The notes under the pieces: generated by a model
What the model was told of the DNA's origin: nothing
Database searches by the model: none
The model's input: the letters and a program-made list of their open reading frames with translations, nothing else
Program-made: the position numbers and the translations under genes
Part shown: positions 25,988 through 34,282 of the stretch, one piece after another
Numbering within the stretch: position 1 is the stretch's first letter
Layout: each line of letters begins with the position of its first letter
Assembly (NCBI GenBank): GCA_965276815.1
Contig: CBDIBE010000009.1
Span: 62,001 to 126,000, forward strand
Direction of reading: 5' to 3'
Origin: JAVVHH01 sp965276815
GTDB lineage: Bacteria; Pseudomonadota; Alphaproteobacteria; Acetobacterales; Acetobacteraceae
DNA: 64,000 nt

Positions 25988-28311
25988 CGTCCCTCGGCGT
26001 CGGGGCGGCGCTCCGGCGAAAAGAGGATGCGCGGTTCATGCGCGGGCGCGGGCGCTATGTCGGCGACATTGCGCGGCCCGGCATGTTGGAGGTCGCCTTC
26101 CTGCGCAGCCCGGTGGCGCATGCGCGTCTGCTGAGCGTCAGCAAGCCGCCGGGTCATGAGGATGTTGTGTTCGTGGCCGGTGACCTGCCGGAGGCGGCGC
26201 CGATCCAAGCCTATTCGTCGCTGCCGGGCTTTCGCCGGTCGGTGCAGCCCGCGCTGGCCACCGGCAAGCTGCGCCATGTCGGCGAGCCGGTCGTCGCCTG
26301 CGCCGCCGCGAGCCGGGCCGAGGCGGAGGATTTGGTGGGCGAGTGCGAGCTCGAATACGAGACGCTGCCTGCCGTGGTGGACATGCTGGCGGCACGATCG
26401 CCCGAAGCGCCCTTGCTGCATGAGGATTGGCCGGACAATGCCTTCCTGGAGACACAGCGGGACGACGACATCTCCACCCTCGACGCGATCGCCGCCGCCA
26501 AGGTGACAAGGCGGCTACGGACGGCGCGGCAGAGCATGGCGCCGCTCGAGGGGCGCGGCGTGCTGGCCGAGTGGGACCCGCGGCTGGAGCAGTTGATCGT
26601 CACCACCTCGACGCAGATGCCGCACGTGACCAAAAGCGGGTTGGCGGAGTGTTTGGGCCTCGATGAGGGGCAGGTGCGGGTGATCTCGCCGGATGTCGGC
26701 GGCGGGTTCGGCTATAAGGGGATCTTGCTGCCGGAAGAGGTGGTCTGCGCCGCGCTGGCGATGCGGCTGGACCGGCCAGTCCGCTGGCTGGAGGACCGGC
26801 TCGAGCAGCTTTCGGCCAATGCGAATTGCCGGGAGCATCATTACGCAGTCACCGCCTGGGCAGCAGCGGACGGCAAGCTGCTCGGCGTGGAGGTAGATGC
26901 GACGGTTGATTCCGGCGCCTACTCCGCCTATCCGTTCAGCGCTTGCCTGGAGGCGGCGCAAATCGGCTCGATCTTCCCCGGCCCCTACACGCTGCCACGG
27001 TTCAGCTATCGCACCGTCTCCGCCTGCACCAACAAGCCGCCGATCCTCCCCTATCGCGGTGTCGCGCGGGCCGGCGTGTGCTACGCAATGGAGACGACGC
27101 TGGACGCCCTGGCGCGGAAGCTGGGGCTGACGGCGGAGGCGATACGGTTGGCCAACCTCGTGCCGGCCGAGGCGATGCCGTATCGCAATCTCGTCGGCAA
27201 GGTGTTCGATAGCGGCGATTACCCGGAGGCGCTACGTCGGGCGGCGGCGGCGATCGATGTGCCCGCCGTTCGGGCCAGACAGGCGGCGGGCGAGTGCGTG
27301 GGGGTGGGCCTCGCGATCTTCTGCGAGCAGGGAGCGCACGGCACCTCGGTCTATCAGGCCTGGGGTATCCCCATGGTGCCGGGCTACGAGCAGGCGATGG
27401 TCCGGCTGGCGCCGGATGGTGTGCTCGAGATCCGCACCGGGGTGCATAGCCACGGCCAGGGGCTGGAGACGACGCTGGCCCAGGTGGCGCATGAGGTGCT
27501 GGGCGTGCATCCGGACCGGGTGCGGGTCGTACACGGGGACACGGCGCTGACGCCATACTCCACGGGAACCTGGGGCAGCCGCTGCATGGTAATGGCAGGC
27601 GGCGCGGTGGCCGAGGCGTGCCGGCAGCTTGCGGAACGGGTTGCGGCGATCGGAGCGGCCCTGCTGCAGGTCGGGCCGGGCGATGTGGTGTTGGCCGGCG
27701 GCGAGGTCCGGCGCAGTGACACGGGCGCCAGCGTCTCGATCGCCGATGTGGCGCGCACCTGGTATCGGCGGCCGCAAAACCTGCCGAGCCCGGTCGATAC
27801 TGGCGGGCTGGAAGTCACCGCCGGCTACCGGCCGGATCCGGACACCGGCACCCATTCCTACGCCGCCCACGCCGCGGTCGTTCGCGTGGACCGCGACACC
27901 GGCGCGGTCGAGATCGAGGATTACGTGATCGTCGAGGATGGCGGCACGCTGGTAAATCCGTTGATTGTCGACGGCCAGGTGATCGGCGGGTTGGCCCAGG
28001 GGATCGGCACCGCGCTGTATGAGGAAATGCCGTTCGACGAGCAGGGTCAACCGCTGGCCGCGTCGCTGGCGGACTACCTGCTGCCCGGCGCCGGCGAGGT
28101 GCCGGATGTGCGGATCGAGCACATGGCGACGCCGAGCCCTTGGACCACGTTCGGCCAGAAGGGCATCGGCGAGAGCGGCGCCATTGGGCCGCCGGCCTGC
28201 CTCGTCAACGCGATCAACGATGCGCTCGCCGGGTTCGGGGCCGAGGTGCTTGACCTGCCCGCGAGCCCGGCGCGCGTGCTGGCCGCGATCCACGCCGCCG
28301 GCGCGCCTTGA
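25984..28311 (+). CDS. Molybdenum hydroxylase large (molybdopterin) subunit, xanthine-dehydrogenase family
   Basis: A 775-residue subunit of the CoxL/XdhB superfamily binding Mo-molybdopterin cytosine dinucleotide. The family N-terminus GVGAALRRKEDARFMRGRGRYVGDI requires the TTG start at 25984, which overlaps the previous stop (TTGA). Substrate/cofactor loops include DVGGGFGYKG (~residue 238) and PYRGVARAG, where CO dehydrogenases would have the AYRCSFR loop, so this is not a CO dehydrogenase. The catalytic Glu is in GQKGIGESG (~residue 725). It forms a trimeric enzyme with the FAD and 2Fe-2S subunits that follow and likely hydroxylates an aromatic heterocycle or aldehyde. Confidence 0.93.
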   Translation: MTSLGVGAALRRKEDARFMRGRGRYVGDIARPGMLEVAFLRSPVAHARLLSVSKPPGHEDVVFVAGDLPEAAPIQAYSSLPGFRRSVQPALATGKLRHVGEPVVACAAASRAEAEDLVGECELEYETLPAVVDMLAARSPEAPLLHEDWPDNAFLETQRDDDISTLDAIAAAKVTRRLRTARQSMAPLEGRGVLAEWDPRLEQLIVTTSTQMPHVTKSGLAECLGLDEGQVRVISPDVGGGFGYKGILLPEEVVCAALAMRLDRPVRWLEDRLEQLSANANCREHHYAVTAWAAADGKLLGVEVDATVDSGAYSAYPFSACLEAAQIGSIFPGPYTLPRFSYRTVSACTNKPPILPYRGVARAGVCYAMETTLDALARKLGLTAEAIRLANLVPAEAMPYRNLVGKVFDSGDYPEALRRAAAAIDVPAVRARQAAGECVGVGLAIFCEQGAHGTSVYQAWGIPMVPGYEQAMVRLAPDGVLEIRTGVHSHGQGLETTLAQVAHEVLGVHPDRVRVVHGDTALTPYSTGTWGSRCMVMAGGAVAEACRQLAERVAAIGAALLQVGPGDVVLAGGEVRRSDTGASVSIADVARTWYRRPQNLPSPVDTGGLEVTAGYRPDPDTGTHSYAAHAAVVRVDRDTGAVEIEDYVIVEDGGTLVNPLIVDGQVIGGLAQGIGTALYEEMPFDEQGQPLAASLADYLLPGAGEVPDVRIEHMATPSPWTTFGQKGIGESGAIGPPACLVNAINDALAGFGAEVLDLPASPARVLAAIHAAGAP

Positions 28312-29093
28312 AACCGGCGGCTTTCACCTATGCGCGGCCTGCGGATTGGGCCGCCGCGCTCCGCTTGGTCGCCGAGGGCGCCCGGCCGGCGGCCGGCACG
28401 CAGTCGCTGGGGCCGATGCTGAACTTTCGGCTGGCGCAGCCGGGCGTGCTGGCCGATTTGCGGCACCTGCCCGATTATGCGGGCGTGTCGATCATGGACG
28501 GAACGGTGCGGATCGGCGCCGGGACGACGCATGCCGACATCGAGGACGGGGCGGTGCCAGGCCGGCTGGGCACAATCCTCGCAGGCGTCGCGCGGCGGAT
28601 CGCGTACCGCGCCGTACGCGCCCGCGGCACGATCGGCGGCAGCCTGGCCCACGCCGACCCGGCCGCCGATTGGGTCGCCGTCCTGCCCGCGCTCGGCGGC
28701 ACCGCGATCGCGCTGGGACTGGCGGGCGAACGGCCAATCCCGCTGGCGAGCTTCGTCCGCGGCGTGTTCACGACGGCCCTGGAAGAAGGCGAGTTGCTCC
28801 GGGCCATCGAACTGCCGGTGCTGCCGGAAAGCGCCCGCTGGGGGCACTGGAAATTCTGTCGCAAGCCCGGCGAGTTCTCCAAGGCGACGGCCTGCGTGCT
28901 GTCCGTCCCCGGCCAGGCGCCGCGCGCCGTGTTGGCGGCGCTCGACATGGCACCGATGGTGATCGAGGACGCCTCCGCCCTGATCGCCGACCCGGCCGCC
29001 GAAGCGACGCGCTTGCTGGCCGGTCTGCATCTGGAGCCCTGGCGCGAGGCAATCGCGCTTACGGCCCTGCACCGCGCGGTGGCGGCGCTTTGA
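28308..29093 (+). CDS. Molybdenum hydroxylase FAD-binding (medium) subunit
   Basis: A 261-residue CoxM-like FAD subunit. It starts KPAAFTYARPADWAAALRLV, has the FAD pyrophosphate motif GTQSLGPMLNFRLAQP (~residue 31) and the second FAD motif GTIGGSLAHADPAADW (~residue 106), then the CO-dehydrogenase flavoprotein C-terminal domain (GHWKFCRKPGEFSKATACVLS). The start is TTG, overlapping the large-subunit stop as TTGA. It transfers electrons from the Fe-S subunit to a terminal acceptor. Confidence 0.93.
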   Translation: MKPAAFTYARPADWAAALRLVAEGARPAAGTQSLGPMLNFRLAQPGVLADLRHLPDYAGVSIMDGTVRIGAGTTHADIEDGAVPGRLGTILAGVARRIAYRAVRARGTIGGSLAHADPAADWVAVLPALGGTAIALGLAGERPIPLASFVRGVFTTALEEGELLRAIELPVLPESARWGHWKFCRKPGEFSKATACVLSVPGQAPRAVLAALDMAPMVIEDASALIADPAAEATRLLAGLHLEPWREAIALTALHRAVAAL

Positions 29094-29581
29094 CGTGCCT
29101 TGCCCTCAAATTGACCGTCAACGGCCGGCTGCAGCAAGTCGAGGCCGAGGCGCGCGAACACCTGGCCGACGTGCTGCGGGGCAAGCTGCTGCTGACCGGG
29201 ACCCATCTCGGCTGCGAGCACGGCGTCTGCGGCGCGTGCACGGTGGAGCTGGATGGGGACATCGCGCGGTCTTGCATCGTCTATGCGGGAAGTTGTGACG
29301 GCGCCACGGTCCGGACCATCGAGGGCTTCGACGACGATCCGCTCATGGCGCAGCTGCGCGACGCCTTCGCGGCCGAGCACGCGCTGCAATGCGGCTATTG
29401 CACGCCCGGAATGCTGATCACGGCGCGCGCCCTGATCATCCGGCTGCCGGAGGCCGATGAGGCACGGGTGCGCGAGGAGCTGGCCGGTAATCTCTGCCGC
29501 TGCACCGGCTACCGGGGCATCGTCCGCGCGATCCTGCGCGTGCTGGCAGAGCGCAAGGCTGAGCGTTCGCGGAGGGAGTGA
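29090..29581 (+). CDS. Molybdenum hydroxylase 2Fe-2S (small) subunit
   Basis: A 163-residue CoxS-like subunit with two [2Fe-2S] clusters. The plant-ferredoxin-type cluster is held by GCEHGVCGACTVELDG (Cys at ~45, 50, 53) and a later Cys in RSCIVYA; the helical-domain cluster uses LQCGYCTPGM and GNLCRCTGYRGIV. It starts with TTG overlapping the FAD-subunit stop (TTGA), the third such coupling in this operon. The C-terminus is Arg/Glu rich. Gene order large-medium-small differs from the coxMSL order of CO dehydrogenase. Confidence 0.93.
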   Translation: MTCLALKLTVNGRLQQVEAEAREHLADVLRGKLLLTGTHLGCEHGVCGACTVELDGDIARSCIVYAGSCDGATVRTIEGFDDDPLMAQLRDAFAAEHALQCGYCTPGMLITARALIIRLPEADEARVREELAGNLCRCTGYRGIVRAILRVLAERKAERSRRE

Positions 29582-29584
29582 CCA

Positions 29585-29986
29585 GTGAACCCCGTCACCA
29601 ATCTCGTTCCTTCGATTCGCGCGTTTCGCCCCTTTCTTCCTGCGAAGGACTTCGAGACGAGTCTGGGCTTCTATAAGGCGATTGGTTTTGAAGCCCATCC
29701 GCTTGGGGATACCGTGGCCGAACTACGGCTGGGGCCGCATGCCTTCCTCCTCCAAGGCTATTACGTCAAGGAGTGGGCCGAAAACATGATAATGCATATG
29801 CTCGTCGAGGATGTCGATGCGTGGTGGCGACACATCGATTCACTGGACCTCACTCATCTGTTCGGCGTCTCTCCTCCGGGCGCGCCCAAGGTCGAGCCGT
29901 GGGGCCTCACTGTGGCCTACCTCTTCGATCCATCGGGGGTCCTTTGGCACTTTGCGGAAACCACGAGATCGGCAGGAAAGGGTTGA
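29585..29986 (+). CDS. VOC (glyoxalase/bleomycin-resistance-like) family protein
   Basis: A 133-residue protein with one vicinal-oxygen-chelate fold. It contains PFLPAKDFETSLGFYKAIGFE (beta-alpha start), NMIMHMLVEDVDAWWRHID and the closing strand VAYLFDPSGVLWHFAE, whose final Glu is a usual metal ligand. A GTG start at 29585 follows a strong GGAGGGAG site. It is the last gene of the monooxygenase/molybdenum hydroxylase operon. Its role may be an isomerase, dioxygenase or self-protection factor. Confidence 0.82.
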   Translation: MNPVTNLVPSIRAFRPFLPAKDFETSLGFYKAIGFEAHPLGDTVAELRLGPHAFLLQGYYVKEWAENMIMHMLVEDVDAWWRHIDSLDLTHLFGVSPPGAPKVEPWGLTVAYLFDPSGVLWHFAETTRSAGKG

Positions 29987-30029
29987 TAGGGCCCCATCGG
30001 TGGCGATATGCGCATCCGCTGTTCCGCCT

Positions 30030-31097
30030 TTAGCCCGCGAGCTGCCATTCCCGGAACTTCTGCGTAACCTTAGCCAGGTTCGCCGCCCACCAGGCATCGT
30101 CCTTGACGAAGACCTTGTCGCGCAGCGTCGGGCTGGTCGGCAGTTGATCAAGCACGTTCTGCGGCAGCAGTTTCAGCGCCTCGGTGTTCGGCAGCGCGTA
30201 GCTGGTCAGCTCCATATATTGCGCGTCGGCCTTGGCGTCGTTCAGCATGAAGTTCAGGAGCTGGAACGCCTCCTTCTTGTGCGCGGAAGCCACGCTGACT
30301 GTATACGGATTGCCGCTGACCGCGCTGTAGGCCGGGTTGTAGCTGAGCTGCGCGCCGGCGCGGTTGGCCAGGATGACCCTTCCGTTGAACGCGGTGGCCA
30401 GCGAGACCGCGCCCGAGGTGAGCTGCTGGATCGGCTCCTGGTTGGTCGTGTGCCAGATGATGTTCTGCCGCCCCAGCCGCTCGAGGCTGCGCAGTGCCCG
30501 GTCGACGTCCAGCGGGTAGAGCTTGTCGAGCCCCACGCCGTCAGCCAGCAGCGCCAGCTCGAGCACGCTGCCGTCGGACACGTTGGAATAGAGCGCGCGC
30601 TTGCCCTTGAAACGCTCGGTGTCCCAGAACTCCGGCCAGGTCTTCGGCGCCTTGTCGTCCGGGATCTGCCTCGTGTCCCACGCCATCGCAAACAAATAAA
30701 GCGACAGCTTGACCCCGTGCGTCCCTTTGTATTCCGGTGGGATATGGTCGGACTCGATGATGTTGTAGTCGTATGGCGCGATCAGCTTCTGGTCGATCGC
30801 GGCGACGTATTCGGCGCCGGTGAGCACGATGATGTCCCACTGCGCCGGGCCGCCCGTGGCGGTCTGCAGTTTGGCGAGCGCGAGCGAGGCGTTGGCGCCC
30901 CAATTCACCTTGATCCCGCTCTGCTGCTCGAAGGGCCCGCCGAACGTCTTCATCAAGTAGTCGTTCAGCACGCCGCCATAGCCAGAAACGTTCAGCGTGA
31001 CCGGCTCCGCCGCGCGGGTCCGCCCGGAGGCGGCAAGCCCGCCGGCCAGCGCGGCGCCGAGCAGTTTGCGGCGGCCAAGGTTCGTGCGAGCTGTCAT
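30030..31097 (-). CDS. ABC transporter substrate-binding protein, PotD/PotF (polyamine/Fe) type
   Basis: A 355-residue periplasmic binding protein. The ATG at 31095-31097 follows an AGGGAAA site and encodes a twin-Arg-like signal (GRRKLLGAALAGGLAASG). The mature part has LNVSGYGGVLNDYLMKTFGGPFEQQSG and WDIIVLTGAEYVAAI, characteristic of the SBP_bac_1/8 group that binds polyamines or iron/putrescine-like ligands. It is transcribed divergently from its presumed permease/ATPase genes (31203-33854) with 105 nt between. The specific ligand cannot be deduced. Confidence 0.88.
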   Translation of the reverse strand: MTARTNLGRRKLLGAALAGGLAASGRTRAAEPVTLNVSGYGGVLNDYLMKTFGGPFEQQSGIKVNWGANASLALAKLQTATGGPAQWDIIVLTGAEYVAAIDQKLIAPYDYNIIESDHIPPEYKGTHGVKLSLYLFAMAWDTRQIPDDKAPKTWPEFWDTERFKGKRALYSNVSDGSVLELALLADGVGLDKLYPLDVDRALRSLERLGRQNIIWHTTNQEPIQQLTSGAVSLATAFNGRVILANRAGAQLSYNPAYSAVSGNPYTVSVASAHKKEAFQLLNFMLNDAKADAQYMELTSYALPNTEALKLLPQNVLDQLPTSPTLRDKVFVKDDAWWAANLAKVTQKFREWQLAG

Positions 31098-31202
31098 CGA
31101 GTTTCCCTTGCAAACTGGGCACGCGCTTGCGTTCAGACCAGCATACGCAGGGACCGGTCTCCAGCAAGCGAAATGGCATAGCCCTTGCACCATCCTGCCC
31201 TG

Positions 31203-32012
31203 ATGCCGAAGATTCTATGGATGCTGGCACCGGCGGCTTTGCTCTATGGCGGGCTTGCGGTGCTGCCGCTCGTCACCATCGTCCGCTTCAGCGTGGAAGA
31301 CGGCGGAACGCACTATGCCGAAGTGCTGCACTCGCCGCTGCTCGGTCGCGCCGCGGGCAACACGTTGGCGATCAGCTTGATCACGACGGTCCTTGCGGTC
31401 CTGCTCGGCTACCTGCTCGCCGCCGCCTTGTGGCGATCAGGGCCCCGCAGCCGCTTCGTGCTGCTGGCCTGCATCACGCTGCCGTTTTGGACGGCGGTGC
31501 TGGTCAAGAACTTCGCCTGGGCGGCGCTGCTGCAGGATAACGGCCTGATCAACACGTTGCTGCAAATGTGCAGGCTGACCGGCGGCCCGGTGACCCTGCT
31601 GCACAACCGGCTCGCGGTCGTGATCGGCATGGTCCACTACGTGCTGCCGTATGCCGTGTTCCCGATCTATATCGCCATGCGCGGGATCGATCTCCATCTG
31701 GAGCGGGCGGCGCGGAGCCTCGGGGCACGCAGCTTCGCCGTGTTCTGGACCATCGTGCTGCCGCTGACCCTGCCGGGCGTGTTCGGCGCCGGGGTGCTGG
31801 TGTTCATCATCTCGGCGGGCTTCTTCATCACCCCGGTCATCCTGGGCGCGCCGTCCGACATGATGGTGTCCAATCTGGTGGACTATTACGTGCACGAGCT
31901 GGTCGATTTCGGCGGCGCCGCGGCGCTGGCCGTGCTGATCCTGGCGGCGATCACGCCGGTGATCATCGCACAGCAGCTGCTGGGCCGCAGCGGACAATAT
32001 GGCCGTGCCTAG
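31203..32012 (+). CDS. ABC transporter permease, PotB type
   Basis: A 269-residue inner-membrane permease with about six helices. It opens with the LAPAALLYGGLAVLPLVTIVRFS segment and contains the EAA-loop ERAARSLGARSFAVFWTIVLPLTLPG. This is the PotB/PotH type of polyamine/spermidine importers. ATG 31203 is preferred; an in-frame TTG at 31185 is also possible. It overlaps the second permease by 14 nt. Confidence 0.9.
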   Translation: MPKILWMLAPAALLYGGLAVLPLVTIVRFSVEDGGTHYAEVLHSPLLGRAAGNTLAISLITTVLAVLLGYLLAAALWRSGPRSRFVLLACITLPFWTAVLVKNFAWAALLQDNGLINTLLQMCRLTGGPVTLLHNRLAVVIGMVHYVLPYAVFPIYIAMRGIDLHLERAARSLGARSFAVFWTIVLPLTLPGVFGAGVLVFIISAGFFITPVILGAPSDMMVSNLVDYYVHELVDFGGAAALAVLILAAITPVIIAQQLLGRSGQYGRA

Positions 32013-32781
32013 ACGATTGCTGCTGCTCCTCTGCGTACTCCCGCTGCTGTTCCTCTTGCTGCCCTCGCTCGTGATCGTGCCGATGGCGCTCACGCGGGGA
32101 CAGATGATCCAGTTCCCGCCCGAGTGGATCTCGGTCCATTCCTTCGGCGATTACCTCGCGGACGGCAATTGGGTCGGCTCGACCCTGCTTTCGCTGCGCA
32201 TTGCCGCGCTCGCCGCCTGCTTGGGCGCCGTGTGCGGCGGCTCGGCGGCGATCGCGCTGCATGGGCGCCGCTTTCCAGGCCGCAGCGTGGTCGCCGGCGT
32301 GATCATGGCGCCGATCGTGGTGCCGCTGGTCGTGCTGGCGCTCGGCGACTACCTGCTGTTCGCGCCGCTGCGGCTGGTTGGCAGCGCCCTTGCGATCGAA
32401 CTGGCGCACGGGCTGCTCGCGACGCCGTACGTGTTCATTTCCGCGCAGACGAGCCTCACCGCGAGCCTCGACCCGGCGCTGGTCCGCTCCGCTCGCAGCT
32501 TGGGCGCCGGGTTCTTCTCGGTGCTGCGTCACGTGTATTGGCCGGCGGTGCGGCCTGGCGTGATCGCCGGGTCACTGCTCGGATTTGCCGTGTCGTTCGA
32601 CGAGGTGGTGATCGCGCTCTTCCTGCAGGGTGCGGACACTGTCACCCTGCCGGTCCGCATGTTCACCGCCATCCAATATGAGCTGACGCCGAAGATCGCG
32701 GCCGCCTCCAGCGTGTTCCTGGCGATCGCATTGCTGGTCCTGCTGCTCCAGGGTTTGAGCCGGCGCGAGGCGGTATCGTGA
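31999..32781 (+). CDS. ABC transporter permease, PotC type
   Basis: A 260-residue inner-membrane permease partnering the PotB-like subunit. After an N-terminal helix it has WISVHSFGDYLADGNWVGSTLLSL, typical of PotC/PotI, and the EAA-loop PALVRSARSLGAGFFSVLRHVYWP. VSFDEVVIALFLQG near the end is a common PotC motif. The ATG lies within the end of the upstream permease gene and its stop overlaps the GTG of the ATPase gene, indicating one transcript. Confidence 0.92.
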   Translation: MAVPRRLLLLLCVLPLLFLLLPSLVIVPMALTRGQMIQFPPEWISVHSFGDYLADGNWVGSTLLSLRIAALAACLGAVCGGSAAIALHGRRFPGRSVVAGVIMAPIVVPLVVLALGDYLLFAPLRLVGSALAIELAHGLLATPYVFISAQTSLTASLDPALVRSARSLGAGFFSVLRHVYWPAVRPGVIAGSLLGFAVSFDEVVIALFLQGADTVTLPVRMFTAIQYELTPKIAAASSVFLAIALLVLLLQGLSRREAVS

Positions 32782-33854
32782 CGCGGAGCGTCGAGGTGCG
32801 CGGCCTGTCGAAGCGGTACGGGGAACATCATGCCGTACGCGACGTGAGCTTCACGCTGGCGGCGGGCGAGTTCCTGACGCTGCTGGGGCCCAGCGGCTCC
32901 GGCAAGACGACGACCTTGATGCTGGTCGCCGGGTTCGAGGCGCCGGATCGCGGCGAGGTGCTCGTGGCCGGCGCCGACGTCGCGGGATTGGTGCCGGAGC
33001 GGCGCAATTTCGGCGTGGTGTTCCAGGGCTACGCCTTGTTCCCGCACATGACGGTGCTGGACAATGTCGCTTTCCCGCTGCGCATGCGCGGCCTGGGCTC
33101 GCGCGAGCGCCGGCGGCGGGCGATGGAGATGATCGAGCGGGTCGACCTCGCCGCCTTTGCCGCCCGCCTGCCGCGGCAGCTCTCCGGTGGGCAGCAGCAA
33201 CGCGTGGCCTTGGCGCGCGCCTTGGTGTTCGAGCCGGACGCGCTGCTGCTAGACGAGCCGCTGGGCGCGTTGGACCGCAAGCTGCGCGAGAGCCTGCAGG
33301 CGGAGATCAAGGCGATCCAGCGCCGCATGGGTGTGTCCATCCTGTTCGTGACGCATGATCAGGACGAGGCGATGGCGATGTCGGACCGGATCGCCGTCAT
33401 GGCGGACGGCGCGATCGCGCAGCTCGGCACACCCGCCGACGTCTACTTGCGCCCGCGCACCGAGTTCGTGGCCGGCTTCCTGGGGGAGACGAACATGCTG
33501 CCTGGGACGCTGTGGGGCGTCGAGAACGGGGCCGCCTTGGTGCGGTTTGCCGACGGGATTTTCGGGCGGGCGCTTCTGCCGGAAGCTTGTGGGTCGGCGC
33601 CGGGGCATGCGGCGCTCGTCTCGGTGCGGCCGGAACGCATTCGCCTTGGGGATGGTCCGGTGCCTGGGCGCATCGAATCTTGCACGTTTCTCGGCAGCCA
33701 TGCCCGATACCAGGTGCGGGCGCTCGGGCAGAGCATCGCGGTCAGCACACCGGACTGGTCGCCGGGAACGGCGCTGCCGCCCGGGACGGAGGTGCGGCTC
33801 GGCTGGGCGGCGGAGGATGCGCAAATCCTGGAGGCGGGCACGCGATGCGGGTGA
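32778..33854 (+). CDS. ABC transporter ATPase, PotA type with TOBE domain
   Basis: A 358-residue ATPase. Walker A GPSGSGKTT lies near residue 38, then VFQGYALFPHMTV (Q-loop), LSGGQQQRVALARALV (signature), ALLLDEPLGALDRKL (Walker B) and THDQDEAMAMSDRIAVM (switch). The C-terminal ~110 residues form a TOBE domain, as in PotA/FbpC/CysA. It starts with GTG in a GTGA overlap and its 3' end overlaps the AroQ-like gene, so transport and the two enzyme genes that follow are likely co-expressed. Confidence 0.93.
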   Translation: MTRSVEVRGLSKRYGEHHAVRDVSFTLAAGEFLTLLGPSGSGKTTTLMLVAGFEAPDRGEVLVAGADVAGLVPERRNFGVVFQGYALFPHMTVLDNVAFPLRMRGLGSRERRRRAMEMIERVDLAAFAARLPRQLSGGQQQRVALARALVFEPDALLLDEPLGALDRKLRESLQAEIKAIQRRMGVSILFVTHDQDEAMAMSDRIAVMADGAIAQLGTPADVYLRPRTEFVAGFLGETNMLPGTLWGVENGAALVRFADGIFGRALLPEACGSAPGHAALVSVRPERIRLGDGPVPGRIESCTFLGSHARYQVRALGQSIAVSTPDWSPGTALPPGTEVRLGWAAEDAQILEAGTRCG

Positions 33855-34282
33855 TGTTCATCAACGGACCGAACGCCAACCTCTACGGGCTCGACTCGGC
33901 CGGCACCTATGGAACGGAAAGCTTCCCGGCGATCCAGGCACGCTGCGAGGCGCATGCCGCCGCGCTCGGCATTGCGCTCGATTTCCGCCAGTCGAACCAC
34001 GAGGGCGTCATTGTCGACTGGACCCAGGAAGCGCGCGCGGCGGCGGACGGGATCGTCATCAACGCCGCCGGGTTGACCTACACGTCGGTCTCGATCCTGG
34101 ATGCGCTGCTGGCCTTTCCGGGCCCGATCATCGAGGCGCATATGAGCAATATCTGGAAACGCGAGACATTCCGGCACCATTCCTATGTCTCCCGCGCCGC
34201 CACCGGTGTGATCGCCGGGCTTGGCGCGCTGGGCTACGAGCTGGCGATCTCGGCGATGGCGCAACTGCTGGCGCCGCGCTGA
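33845..34282 (+). CDS. Type II 3-dehydroquinate dehydratase-like (AroQ-like) protein with altered active site
   Basis: A 145-residue protein with the full AroQ fold: INGPNANLYG at the N-terminus, catalytic-type Tyr22 (TYGTES), RQSNHEG, Glu97/His99 in IEAHMSN, the Arg in FRHHSY and GVIAGLGALGYELA. However, the conserved lid Arg (LGxRE, Arg19 of M. tuberculosis) is Asp17 here (GLDSAG), and the substrate-binding His of LTHTS is Tyr79 (LTYTS). Both are needed for normal dehydroquinase activity, so I infer a different substrate. It overlaps the PotA-like ATPase gene and is coupled to the D-2-hydroxyacid dehydrogenase, far from any shikimate genes. Confidence 0.85.
   Translation: MRVMFINGPNANLYGLDSAGTYGTESFPAIQARCEAHAAALGIALDFRQSNHEGVIVDWTQEARAAADGIVINAAGLTYTSVSILDALLAFPGPIIEAHMSNIWKRETFRHHSYVSRAATGVIAGLGALGYELAISAMAQLLAPR

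Noticed and set aside
25984..29581. Aerobic CO dehydrogenase (coxMSL)
   Set aside because: The large subunit has PYRGVARAG rather than the Cys-containing AYRCSFR loop, and the gene order is large-medium-small.
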